From Microvirga rosea (lineage in GTDB: Bacteria > Pseudomonadota > Alphaproteobacteria > Rhizobiales > Beijerinckiaceae): DNA of 64,000 nucleotides. Shown here piece by piece: positions 37,706 to 46,062 of the stretch; position 1 is the first letter of the stretch; the number at the start of each line of letters is the position of its first letter. Made by a program: the position numbers and the translations under genes. The stretch lies in assembly GCF_020595095.1 (NCBI RefSeq), contig NZ_JAJDOP010000007.1:1-64000 (forward strand), written 5' to 3'. Under the pieces are notes generated by a model, which had not been told where the DNA came from, made no database searches, and worked only from the letters and a program-made list of their open reading frames with translations.

Positions 37706-38860
37706 TTGGACGAGGACTTCCAGAGCATTCCAACTACGGACTTCACTGTCTCAATTGATACCACTACCGACCCTCAAGGACAGCGGGTGTATTCCTTCGG
37801 CGCATCCTGCTCCTCGCCATTTCCCTGGGCGATCTATGGGATCTGGTGTCTTCCTCAGGGGATCCCCGCGGGAGTATTCGGGTCTGAGCCAGCACCCCAG
37901 CGTCCTCATCACACTTGCATTCCAATCCTCATTGCATCCGACCAGCGTGCAATGTGGGGCCGTAAATGCCCCAAGTGTGCCGGGTACTGGAGGACTGCCG
38001 CGCCAGGTCTGATCACAAATGCAGTCTGTCCCTACTGTGGGGTCCACATCGAGCCTCATCTGTGCTTGAGCGACGCCCAGGTAGCCTTTGTCGAATCCTG
38101 CTGTGCTTTCTATCACCACGTGCAGAGCCTGGACCGAGATGGAGAGTTCTCCATCAAGGTTGCAGATTTGATCGAAAAAACGCACGGCTCCCGTGACGAA
38201 GGTAAAACTGCGCCCCCCAAGTTCTTCGTCGAGGTGACACGCCAGACCCGTTTCAGTTGCGACGCATGTGGAACCCAGAACGACATTCTGGGAAGGTTTG
38301 GGTACTGCTCCACCTGTGGAACTCGGAACGATATCCAGATGCTGGAGCACGATATCGAGGCGATCCGGACGGAACTTCTTGGAGGCGGCAAGACAACCAT
38401 AGCACTCAAGGAAGCAGTGGATGTGTTCGATTCTGTAGGTCGAAACCATGCACGGCAACTTGTTGCGCACGTACCAATGACCCCTGCCCGCAAGGAAAAA
38501 TGGGGCAGAGCCAACTTCCAGCAGATCGACAAGATCCCGGAAGATCTGAAGCGCGATTTCGATATTGATGTCCTGAAGAAAGTCAGCCCCTCCGACGCGG
38601 AACATGCCAAGATCATGTTCCATCGTCGACACGTCTATACGCACAAGGGGGCGACCGTGGACCAGAAATACATCGATGACAGTGGCGACACCTCTGTCAC
38701 CGTCGGGCAACTTCTTAAGGGAGAAAAGAAGGAAGACATCATTCGGCTAACCCAAACCATCATGAAGATGGCTAGGAACCTACGTGATGGTTTCCATTCC
38801 ATCATTCCTGTACACGAGCAGCCGATTGCCTACCATGCCAATCGGAAGGTGGTTAGGTAG
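37706..38860 (+). CDS. zinc-ribbon protein with C-terminal HEPN-like domain
   Basis: A 384-residue protein beginning at TTG with AGGGGA upstream; no ATG fits. Two zinc-binding units are visible: CPKC (88/91) with CPYC (108/111), and CDAC (185/188) with CSTC (201/204). The C-terminal 120 residues are helical and contain RRHVYTH, which gives the Rx4H signature (Arg308, His313) of HEPN ribonucleases, followed by NxG-like HKGATVDQKY. HEPN proteins are common toxins and defence effectors. GC content is visibly lower than in neighbouring genes, suggesting transfer. It is the first gene inside the island. Family assignment rests on motif reading only. Confidence 0.6.
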   Translation: MDEDFQSIPTTDFTVSIDTTTDPQGQRVYSFGASCSSPFPWAIYGIWCLPQGIPAGVFGSEPAPQRPHHTCIPILIASDQRAMWGRKCPKCAGYWRTAAPGLITNAVCPYCGVHIEPHLCLSDAQVAFVESCCAFYHHVQSLDRDGEFSIKVADLIEKTHGSRDEGKTAPPKFFVEVTRQTRFSCDACGTQNDILGRFGYCSTCGTRNDIQMLEHDIEAIRTELLGGGKTTIALKEAVDVFDSVGRNHARQLVAHVPMTPARKEKWGRANFQQIDKIPEDLKRDFDIDVLKKVSPSDAEHAKIMFHRRHVYTHKGATVDQKYIDDSGDTSVTVGQLLKGEKKEDIIRLTQTIMKMARNLRDGFHSIIPVHEQPIAYHANRKVVR

Positions 38861-39320
38861 GGTAGCGATGTGAGAGCAGGCTGCGGGGACCAATGCCGCG
38901 TCCTGCCGGCCAGCCTGCCAGTCTCCCGGGAGGCGGCAGCGCCCCTGATGTTTGGGCAGCCGATGCTCTAAGGATTCGGCGCCCAGCATCGCGCCAGCGG
39001 CGGAGACATTGCGACGGACATCGCCGTAACTCATTGGCGAGACGCTGCCATCCGTCCTCGGAAACGGTCAGGAAATACGCCTGCAACGCCACGTCCTGTG
39101 CGATGCCGAGATGATTTCCGAGAACCGGACACCACAACGCCCCTGGCTTCCGGAGACGACGCCAGTGCTCCGACTCCCTCGCTGTCTTCTCATCACACCT
39201 GATCCATCCGCCAACACCTGGGGCCACTTCCTCAAGCCGCACGTATTCGGCAGCAGGAATCCGTCCTGCCGCTCGTTCGAAGACATACCTGCGCAGCAGT
39301 TGGGCCTCGGGATCACGCAT
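38853..39320 (-). CDS. mobilization-operon small protein
   Basis: A 155-residue frame whose ATG overlaps the relaxase stop by one base (TGATG), which argues for a real, coupled gene. It starts MRDPEAQLLRRYVFERAAGR and has a central WRRLRKPGALW segment, then a Pro/Gly/Ala-rich tail. No domain is recognised. It is last in the mobilization operon and overlaps the 3' end of the HEPN gene by 8 bp. Confidence 0.5.
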   Translation of the reverse strand: MRDPEAQLLRRYVFERAAGRIPAAEYVRLEEVAPGVGGWIRCDEKTARESEHWRRLRKPGALWCPVLGNHLGIAQDVALQAYFLTVSEDGWQRLANELRRCPSQCLRRWRDAGRRILRASAAQTSGALPPPGRLAGWPAGRGIGPRSLLSHRYPT

Positions 39321-41566
39321 CAGGGCGCATCCAAGGGCGCAACGGTATGCTTGGCCGCATCAGCACCGAGGTTCTTCGGCGGCAGATCGAATCCAAGACG
39401 GCTGGATTTTCCATCATGATCCTCTGCTCTGCGCCCCTCGATCTGTTCCATCTCCTGTCGGCCAAGAGCCTTGAACCGATGGAGTTCGGGAACGACATCG
39501 GCGAGCTCGGATTGGGCCAATTCCAGGCGCTGATCATCATCGAGGTATGAGCCGACAAATGCCTGGAGCTCTGGAGGCAGACGGCCGAGTGCCGCGGGGT
39601 CACCCCGAGTCCCCGCGAGGAGGTCCTGGGCCTCCCGGGCGCCGGCCCGCACAAGTCCAATGGTCTCAGCCTGCACCTTGGATGTTGCGGTCTCCTTCGC
39701 CCATGCCTGCTGTGCAGCGTCGGACGGGTGGCAGCCCTCGAGCACGACACCCTGGCGCTGAGCTTCAAGCCAAACGCGGTCCTGATCAGCCTGCGACCAA
39801 GGGCCTGTCAGCACGGCGCCCCCACCCCAAGCCTCGCGCGCCTTCGTGACCAAGGCCTTGATTGCGTCGTCACTGACGGGGCCGTGAATCTCCAGTTGAT
39901 CTCCTGTGTCGCGGATCCTCGATGAGCCGGCACTGATCCAGCATCCGTCCGGTGCGGCCGTTGCGCTGTAACCGCGATCCTGCCACCACCTTGCCAAGGC
40001 TTCTGCCTGAGCCTCGGACAGGCGCTCCTGGCGGCGTTCATGGGAGTTCTTCGCGATCGTGGCCGTGCGCGTCAGACGTTTGGTGCCCCAGTTCCCAGAG
40101 GCCGCGAGGGCGGCCGCCAAAGCATCGGAGCGCCCCCGGGGTCCCCATGCCCGAACGACGCCTGCTGCCTCGTCGATCTCAACCCAGCCGCCATCCCTCA
40201 ACATAATTCTGCTGGTTCGCTGGCTAGGGCTCGCAGGCCTGATCAGGTGGAGATCATCGCGCCAAGCGGCCGCATCGAATCCTTTCGGCGCCACGTCAGA
40301 GAGGAGCTGCGTTTTGTAGTCGAGACTGCGTGCTGGTTTCAGTCCGTGTGCCATCAATGCGCCTCCGCTCAGTGAACCGTGTACATTATTGGACCTCCTG
40401 CTGCCGGCCGCGAGTGCGGCTGCCTGGATAGTCAATTCCCGGACGTCGAGGCTTGCGAGGGCTGCGACGGCAGTACGCTGGCGGAGACGGCCTCGAGGCG
40501 TGCGAGAACCTCGCTCTGGTTCTGCAATGTGGACAGGATTGAGCCGAGAAGGTTCTGGATTTCGTCCAACGGGTTCTTCTCGTCCTTCTGCTCGGCCACG
40601 AGCGAGAGGAGCGGCAGAAGCTGCTGCGAGGTCTCCCGGGCTATTCTCGCCTCGCGGTAGATCGCCTCGGCCGGACTGGGTTTCTGCTTGGGGTCTGCCA
40701 TTACGAGCCTCCTCGATTGTAGGAATGTGGAACCCTGAGAGACGGGCGCGGACTGCCGCCGCGGTGATGCGGTCGCCGTCCTTGCGGGCGGCCGCAGACA
40801 GGCTGCGCGTCAACCCGTGGGTCGCCCCGGAACGGTCGACGAGGACAGGACCACGGGTCCCCGCAGCGAGGCGTAGGCCCAAAGGCCGAAGTGCCGCCGC
40901 GAATGTGGCGCCGTCGTCTGACGCACGCCACGCCGCGAGTACGCGAGTGCGAACCTCTGCTAGCGCAACGCCAGTGCGCTCGGCCTGCGCACGTTCCCGG
41001 GGAGATGATGTGGCGATGGGTCGGCTCCCATCGAGAAGGCCGGCAGCTTCCATTTCCGCAGCGACGTCGGCCCGTCCTTCGCGCTTGAGCGACTGGGCAA
41101 CGGCACGGTTGTGCTTGCCCTTCGTCCAGGCCAAACCGCACTCGTACTCCACAAGGCGGCTGATCTTCTCCCGCCTGGCGTGATCATGCCTCAGATTGGC
41201 GACCCGTCCGTCAGAGCCGACAAGAGACCACACAACATGCCAGTGATCCCGACCTTCCTTGTGGTGGCGGACACCGCAGCGGTGCGCTTCGGTAAGGCCA
41301 AATTCCAGTTCGTAGAGATGGAGGAAGCACTCCATCACAGCCGCTGGATCAGAACAGTCAGGCGGTGGATCGATGTGGACGTGATGGATCGGGCGATCCG
41401 TCCGGCCGTGCGCCGCAGCCGCGACCAGCTCACGGAGTTGTCCGCCGAGATCGGCGGCGGCCAAGCCCCGGGATTCCATGAGTTCCACCTCCTGTCCTTC
41501 CTTCCGGGACAGGAGGTGGCTGGCAAGCGCGGGGCCCCCTTGTCCCCGGGTGGCGCCCGCGATCAC
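39320..41566 (-). CDS. relaxase / mobilization nuclease
   Basis: A 748-residue relaxase that should nick oriT and lead the strand in conjugative transfer. The N-terminal 170 residues carry the metal-binding histidine cluster (HHKEGRDHWH, residues 101-110) and a likely motif I tail rather than an obvious tyrosine. The rest is a long Ala/Arg-rich linker and a C-terminal domain of unknown role. The start is GTG and overlaps the mobC-like stop (GTGA). No type IV secretion genes are present in the window, so the element looks mobilizable, not self-transmissible. Confidence 0.75.
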   Translation of the reverse strand: MIAGATRGQGGPALASHLLSRKEGQEVELMESRGLAAADLGGQLRELVAAAAHGRTDRPIHHVHIDPPPDCSDPAAVMECFLHLYELEFGLTEAHRCGVRHHKEGRDHWHVVWSLVGSDGRVANLRHDHARREKISRLVEYECGLAWTKGKHNRAVAQSLKREGRADVAAEMEAAGLLDGSRPIATSSPRERAQAERTGVALAEVRTRVLAAWRASDDGATFAAALRPLGLRLAAGTRGPVLVDRSGATHGLTRSLSAAARKDGDRITAAAVRARLSGFHIPTIEEARNGRPQAETQSGRGDLPRGENSPGDLAAASAAPLARGRAEGREEPVGRNPEPSRLNPVHIAEPERGSRTPRGRLRQRTAVAALASLDVRELTIQAAALAAGSRRSNNVHGSLSGGALMAHGLKPARSLDYKTQLLSDVAPKGFDAAAWRDDLHLIRPASPSQRTSRIMLRDGGWVEIDEAAGVVRAWGPRGRSDALAAALAASGNWGTKRLTRTATIAKNSHERRQERLSEAQAEALARWWQDRGYSATAAPDGCWISAGSSRIRDTGDQLEIHGPVSDDAIKALVTKAREAWGGGAVLTGPWSQADQDRVWLEAQRQGVVLEGCHPSDAAQQAWAKETATSKVQAETIGLVRAGAREAQDLLAGTRGDPAALGRLPPELQAFVGSYLDDDQRLELAQSELADVVPELHRFKALGRQEMEQIEGRRAEDHDGKSSRLGFDLPPKNLGADAAKHTVAPLDAP
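40432..40701 (-). CDS. protein encoded in another frame inside the relaxase gene
   Basis: An 89-residue frame on the same strand as the relaxase but shifted by one base. ATG 40701 is preceded by GAGGAGG six bases upstream, an excellent ribosome binding site that has no reason to exist in the linker of the relaxase. The protein is one long amphipathic helix (QQLLPLLSLV and LLGSILSTLQNQSEVLARL) with a polar start and a Ser/Gln tail, so a coiled coil is likely. The host frame is low-complexity here. RSF1010 mobB inside mobA is a known parallel. Function is not known. Confidence 0.65.
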   Translation of the reverse strand: MADPKQKPSPAEAIYREARIARETSQQLLPLLSLVAEQKDEKNPLDEIQNLLGSILSTLQNQSEVLARLEAVSASVLPSQPSQASTSGN

Positions 41567-41982
41567 GCCCGGTCCCCATGACCAAGTGGGCCCATCAGGG
41601 CAGGAATCTCACGGAGTACAGACACGATGGCCACAAGGTCAGCTTGGATCGACCGCAATCCCCTCAGGACCGCCTCGGCTTCGGCGTGTGAATCCATGGT
41701 CCCAAACTCCCGGAAAGATCGAGCGAGCTGGATCGTCGCTCCCGTGGCTCGACCGACCTCCCCAGTCAGGCGTGCGATGACTGCTAGGTCTTCTGGAGGT
41801 ACAACGGCCGGGCGACGTCGGGCAGATGGCGGCAGTGAACCGACATCACTACAGCCGGGAAGTGCGCGGACCAGGGCAGCGCGTACCCATCCAGTGGGCG
41901 AGATGCCCTCGGCAGTTGCGGCAGCATCAAGAGCGACTGCCAAGCCTTCAGAGAGCCGCACGTGCACTGCCCGCAGGATCAT
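41563..41982 (-). CDS. MobC-like relaxosome accessory protein
   Basis: A 139-residue protein. Its N-terminal part (VHVRLSEGLAVALDAAATAE, then GISPTGWVRAALVRAL) has the look of a ribbon-helix-helix DNA-binding domain. The C-terminal part is helical and matches MobC-type accessory proteins (LTGEVGRATGATIQLARSF). Such proteins bind oriT and help the relaxase. It overlaps both neighbours by 4 bp (ATGA upstream, GTGA downstream). Confidence 0.65.
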   Translation of the reverse strand: MILRAVHVRLSEGLAVALDAAATAEGISPTGWVRAALVRALPGCSDVGSLPPSARRRPAVVPPEDLAVIARLTGEVGRATGATIQLARSFREFGTMDSHAEAEAVLRGLRSIQADLVAIVSVLREIPALMGPLGHGDRA

Positions 41983-42188
41983 GCAGACGCCCTCGGGTCA
42001 TCAGCGGCCCTTCGCGCCAGGCGCACGCCCATCCAATATGCGTGCGTCCTTTTCCAGCGGGCCAAGGCCGCATCACGCTCCGCCTCGCCGACTTCGCCGC
42101 AGAGAAAGGCAAGCACGGTGGCGTTCACTTCGTCCGTGGCTTCCTCCATGATTTCGTCGAGGACGGCTATGTCCGCATCACACATCAT
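41979..42188 (-). CDS. small acidic protein at the head of the mobilization operon
   Basis: A 69-residue acidic helical protein (DADIAVLDEIMEEATDEV). ATG 42188 follows AAAGGA; a further ATG lies five codons upstream with a weaker site. Its stop overlaps the mobC-like start (ATGA). No family is recognised; the first-gene position suggests a role in transfer control. Confidence 0.55.
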   Translation of the reverse strand: MMCDADIAVLDEIMEEATDEVNATVLAFLCGEVGEAERDAALARWKRTHAYWMGVRLARRAADDPRASA

Positions 42189-42203
42189 CGCTTGTCCTTT
42201 CAT

Positions 42204-42457
42204 TCGGCGGGGCCGACAGCGGTGGGGTCAACGGGGAGGCATTGCCTCCCTTTGCCGGCTTGGGGATGAGCCTCGAAGAGGCGGTATCACCATGGCTGGC
42301 TATCTCATGGTGTCTGCCGGCGGAAAGATGGACAAGCCATAGAGATACCGGAGGTCCTATCTGAGACAGCCGGGTGCAATTCCTTGAATCTGTGGCGCCC
42401 CGGGAGGCGCATGTCGGTCGTCGACGGGGGCACTCGCAGACAGCCAGTTGACCCTGC
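42204..42457. other. oriT-like region with two inverted repeats
   Basis: This non-coding stretch lies directly upstream of the mobilization operon, where oriT normally is. It holds GGGAGGC-ATT-GCCTCCC (42234-42250) and CACCATG-N11-CATGGTG (42288-42312). Relaxase targets usually comprise an inverted repeat next to a nic site. The nic site itself cannot be named from sequence. Confidence 0.45.
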
Positions 42458-43401
42458 TCAGCGGATTGAAGCACCTTCGTCACCCTGCCCGTGGACGACC
42501 ACCTGAAAGAGGCGCTCGACGTCCTCACGCCTGACCAACCCAGTGCCGGGGTTCAGGACAGCCGCGGTTCCCGCGGCGACACCCCATCGAAAAGCTTCCC
42601 CAGGCGCGGCGCCGCCCGCCAAGGCGAGCGTCATCGCAGCGAGGAAACTGTCGCCGGCACCCACGGCACTGCGGACGTCCACCTTCAGGGCGGGAAGCCT
42701 CTTGGGTCCGCTGGCCTGGGCCAGGAGAGCGCCCTCACGGCCCATTGTGACGGCAAGGAAATCGACGCGGCCTGACCGGACCACCTCCATGGCGGCGTCC
42801 TCTTGGGCCTTCGGGTCCTTCAGGCTGCAACCGACGAACTGCTCGAATTCACCCAAGCTCGGCTTGGCAAGATGAATGCCGCCGGCCGCGATGGTCTCGC
42901 GGAAGGCCCGGCCGGAAGTATCGAGGACGAATTTCACCCCCCCCTCTCCCGCGCGATGGCGGCGACCCGAACATAGAAATCCGCGGGAACGCCCTTGGGG
43001 ACGCTGCCGCTTGCCACGAGAAACTCGCAATCCAGGGTGCCCAGCACCGCAAGAGCGTCCTGCCACTCGGAGGCTCCAACCTCAGGCCCCTCGGGAACGA
43101 AACGGTACTCGAGCCCGGTGCTGCGTTCGAAGACGGTGTGACTGACCCGCGTATGATCCTTGATCGCGACTCGCCTCCCCGCGAGCAGTTCCTCGAGCCC
43201 GGCGCCGGTGACACCTCCGGCCAGGTAGAGCGCGAGCGACGGGCCGCCGAGTTCCTGGATCACGCGTGTGACGTTGATCCCGCCGCCACCCGGTTCGTAG
43301 CGCTCGTTGGTTGTGCGCACCTTGTGGATCGGGCGCACGGCTTCGGCCTCGCTGGATCCATCGATGGCCGGGTTGAGGGTCAGGGTCACGATCGGCTTCA
43401 T
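42458..43401 (-). pseudogene. PfkB-family sugar kinase, frame broken at a G8 tract
   Basis: Two consecutive frames give one kinase of the 1-phosphofructokinase/LacC type. Frame one (from ATG 43401, GGAGGT upstream) has NPAIDG and GGGGINVTRVIQELGG and ends at a TGA just after eight G on the minus strand (42937-42944). Frame two continues at VKFVLDTSG and keeps the catalytic SAVGAGDSFLAA. One extra G, or two fewer, restores the frame. The kinase would phosphorylate fructose-6-phosphate or a related sugar phosphate. It could be a mutation, a homopolymer sequencing error or slippage control. It lies in the hypoxia-type gene block, 217 bp after the PPOX gene. Confidence 0.75.
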
Positions 43402-43618
43402 GGCTGGGATCACCTCCGCATTTCATCTGCGAGGATTCTCGCCGAAGTGCATGAGCCCGGGAGAGCCATGATCCTGTGGCTCGCGGGTCTGAACGCCCGA
43501 TCGCCTGTTGGCACCAGTTCGTCCTGCGGGACGGCACGTTGCGGCGCATGAGCGCGGTCCAGGGAAGGCATGCGCTCCCGGGATCGGAAGCGCGCTGGCC
43601 CTCATGGCCAAACGGATC

Positions 43619-44170
43619 CTATCGGGTGGTCGTCCGCGTCCAGGCGGGCGGATCGCTGGCCGGGAAGGATTCCTCGTCGGCCTCCTCGACGATGTCCAAG
43701 ACGTCCTCCGGGGCATCGGCAACGCTGACGAGATCGGTGTGTCCGAAACCCTTGGTGTAGTCGAGCACCGAGATGACGGTCGGCGTCACGCGGAAGATGC
43801 GGACCTCCTCCGGGCCCGGCATCGGCCCCGGCAGGGAGGTCTGCTCGGGATACTTCCGCACGAGCATCCTCATCACCTTGGCTGCCTCGGCCACGTCGGT
43901 CACTGCCCGCGCATGTCCTGCCATGGATAGGCCGCTGATCGCCATGATATCCGACGTGTCGTGGTCAATCGTCAGGGACACCCGGTCATCCCGCGCGAGA
44001 TTCTTCGCCTTCTGGCTGTCCAGGCCGCACAGAAAGTAGAGGGTGAGGCCCTCGCTCGCGTAGCCGACGGTGGTCGCCTGCGGCCAGCCGTCGGGCCGGA
44101 GGGTGGCCACCGTCATAATCCGATGCTGCTCCAGCAGCGCCAGGATCTTTCGTCTGATTTCCTCGTCCAT
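43619..44170 (-). CDS. pyridoxamine 5'-phosphate oxidase-fold protein with acidic tail
   Basis: A 183-residue PPOX-fold flavin-binding-type protein: VATLRPDGWPQATTVGY near the N-terminus and DRVSLTIDHD later are typical of the split-barrel fold. PPOX proteins use FMN, heme or F420 as cofactor; which applies here is unknown. The C-terminus carries EESFPASDPPAW, a short motif seen in many unrelated proteins of this order, in place of a normal end. ATG 44170 is chosen over 44200. It lies with a small membrane gene behind the FixK box at 44517. Confidence 0.7.
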   Translation of the reverse strand: MDEEIRRKILALLEQHRIMTVATLRPDGWPQATTVGYASEGLTLYFLCGLDSQKAKNLARDDRVSLTIDHDTSDIMAISGLSMAGHARAVTDVAEAAKVMRMLVRKYPEQTSLPGPMPGPEEVRIFRVTPTVISVLDYTKGFGHTDLVSVADAPEDVLDIVEEADEESFPASDPPAWTRTTTR

Positions 44171-44226
44171 CTCCCGCCTCCATGATGGTGCGCAATCCAA
44201 CGCGGACGGAATTGATAGGAAGTCGA

Positions 44227-44424
44227 CTATCGGGACCTCTGCAAGCCGTTGAGCCGAGCCGTCCAGTTGGATGGCCAGAAGGCCAGCACGCCCACGATGA
44301 GTGTGAGCAGCAGGAGTCCTATCATTGCCTGGATGATCCCGAAGTTGGGCGCGTCCTCAGCGACAACCCAGCCTGTCACGGCACCGGCGGCAATCATCAA
44401 GAGACGGACGACCCAGGAGATCAT
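44227..44424 (-). CDS. small two-helix membrane protein
   Basis: A 65-residue hydrophobic protein with two membrane segments (about 4-23 and 32-50) separated by EDAPNFGIIQ, and a basic C-terminal tail. It lies first after the FixK box at 44517, with a -10 TATACT (44490-44495) at the right distance. It is thus the likely head of the minus-strand operon with the PPOX and PfkB genes. Function is unknown. Confidence 0.6.
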   Translation of the reverse strand: MISWVVRLLMIAAGAVTGWVVAEDAPNFGIIQAMIGLLLLTLIVGVLAFWPSNWTARLNGLQRSR

Positions 44425-44516
44425 GTCCTCCTCCGTCGGCTGAAGGCTGCACAGGATCCGTCTGCTCCTGCCTTCTATGAGACTGCCTCAGTATAGCACC
44501 TATTCGTTTGCCTGGT

Positions 44517-44530
44517 TTGATTCAGATCAA
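44517..44530. promoter_or_regulatory. FixK/FNR-type box
   Basis: TTGAT-TCAG-ATCAA is a perfect palindrome for FNR/FixK regulators. On the minus strand TATACT (44490-44495) lies at class II distance (box centre about 29 bp from the -10), so it should activate the gene at 44424. On the plus side the next gene starts at 44689. One box may serve both directions. Confidence 0.75.
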
Positions 44531-44688
44531 GGCAGGCTCAAGCGACGCTGCTCACCATTGTGCTGTCTCGTTCGAGTTCAAGAATTGCCGGCCGCCAAGC
44601 TGCCTCAGGTTCACCGAATTGTTCTGCTTAACCTGGGTTAGTAGCTTAGGTGGACGCTGTAACAACCAGAACACCAGCGGAGGGAGCC

Positions 44689-44970
44689 ATGCCGACAGAT
44701 GTGCAGCACCTGCGCTTCCAGGAACAATCGCACACCGATCAAGTGTATTCACCCGACATTCTACCCCGGCTCCAGTCGCTCCTGGCCAACCTGGCGGACA
44801 TCGACCTAGCCTGTGAGCAGGCGCTCACAGCCATCGAACGCGGCCTCGGCGATGAGAGACTCAAGCGCAGGAAGATCGCCCAGCTTTGGCAAGATCATCA
44901 GGACCGCCGCGCACCCTACGTAGCGGCGCTTGAGGAGCTACAGGCGCAGGTCAGGGACTGCTTCGAGTAA
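44689..44970 (+). CDS. small helical protein
   Basis: A 93-residue protein behind GGAGGGAG. The sequence is almost wholly helical and charged (LANLADIDLACEQALTAIER, RRKIAQLWQDHQDRR, ALEELQAQVRDCFE), suggesting a coiled coil. It is not recognised. It starts the plus-strand row of alcohol dehydrogenase and universal stress genes and may be cotranscribed with them. Confidence 0.6.
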   Translation: MPTDVQHLRFQEQSHTDQVYSPDILPRLQSLLANLADIDLACEQALTAIERGLGDERLKRRKIAQLWQDHQDRRAPYVAALEELQAQVRDCFE

Positions 44971-45014
44971 TCAGGCGCGGCCCTGAAACTGCCCGATGAG
45001 AAGAGGTCCGGTCC

Positions 45015-45998
45015 ATGAAGGCGATGGTCCTCCACGAGGTGCGCACGCCCCTTCGTCTTGACGAGCGGCCCCTGCCCTCACTGGGTCCAGGCGAGATCCG
45101 CTTGGTGGTGGAAGCCTGTGCGGTCTGCCGCACCGATCTTCACGTGGTGGACGGTGATCTCGCAAATCCCAGTCTGCCGCTTGTTCCCGGCCATGAGATC
45201 GTCGGGAGGATCGATGCGCTCGGCGACGGCGTGACGGGCTTGCGCATCGGCGAGCGTGTCGGCGTTCCCTGGCTCGGACACACATGCGGTCATTGTCCCT
45301 ACTGCACCTCCGGACGTGAGAACCTCTGCGACGAGCCGCTGTTCACGGGCTATACCCAGGATGGCGGCTTCGCGTCCCATGCAGTCGCCGACGCAGCCTA
45401 CGCCTTCCGCTTGCCGGATGATGGCAATCCCGTTGCCCTGGCCCCGCTCCTCTGTGCCGGCCTGATCGGCTGGCGCTCGCTGGTGGCCGCGGGTCCCGGT
45501 GAGAGGATCGGCATCTACGGGTTCGGAGCGGCGGCTCACATCATCACCCAGGTCTGTACCTGGCAGGAACGGCATGTCTTCGCCTTCGCGCGCCCGGGCG
45601 ATGTAGCCGCCCAGGATTTCGCGCGCTCGCTCGGCGCTGCCTGGGCCGGGGGTTCCGATCAGGAGCCTCCCGAACGTCTCGACGCGGCGATCATCTTCGC
45701 GCCCGTGGGCGAGCTAGTGCCCCTGGCGCTCCGTGCCGTGCGAAAGGGTGGCCGCGTCGTCTGCGGCGGCATCCACATGAGCGACATCCCGCAGTTCCCC
45801 TATCGGCTTCTCTGGGAGGAGCGACAGGTCGTCTCCGTCGCCAACCTGACCCGCCAGGACGCCGTGGATTTCCTGGCGATCGTCCCCAAGGCCCGGATCA
45901 GGACACAGACGGTGCGCTATCCCCTGGAGGCCGCCAACGAGGCCTTAGACGACCTGCGGTCGGGACGGCTCCAGGGGGCCGCGGTCCTGGTCCCCTGA
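45015..45998 (+). CDS. zinc-dependent alcohol dehydrogenase
   Basis: A medium-chain dehydrogenase of 327 residues. Catalytic zinc ligands Cys38 and the His60-Glu61 pair are present, with the structural zinc cysteines 91, 94, 97 and 105 in CGHCPYCTSGRENLC. A Rossmann domain with GIYGFGAAAH follows. It most resembles AdhA-type enzymes that recycle NADH by making ethanol from acetaldehyde, useful without oxygen. The ATG follows AGAAGAGG. It is 44 bp after the small helical protein. Confidence 0.85.
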   Translation: MKAMVLHEVRTPLRLDERPLPSLGPGEIRLVVEACAVCRTDLHVVDGDLANPSLPLVPGHEIVGRIDALGDGVTGLRIGERVGVPWLGHTCGHCPYCTSGRENLCDEPLFTGYTQDGGFASHAVADAAYAFRLPDDGNPVALAPLLCAGLIGWRSLVAAGPGERIGIYGFGAAAHIITQVCTWQERHVFAFARPGDVAAQDFARSLGAAWAGGSDQEPPERLDAAIIFAPVGELVPLALRAVRKGGRVVCGGIHMSDIPQFPYRLLWEERQVVSVANLTRQDAVDFLAIVPKARIRTQTVRYPLEAANEALDDLRSGRLQGAAVLVP

Positions 45999-46062
45999 TG
46001 CAGGATGGGAACAGAAGTCATTGCGTCCAGAAGCCGAACCATAGGTTCAGAGGGAGGAATCC

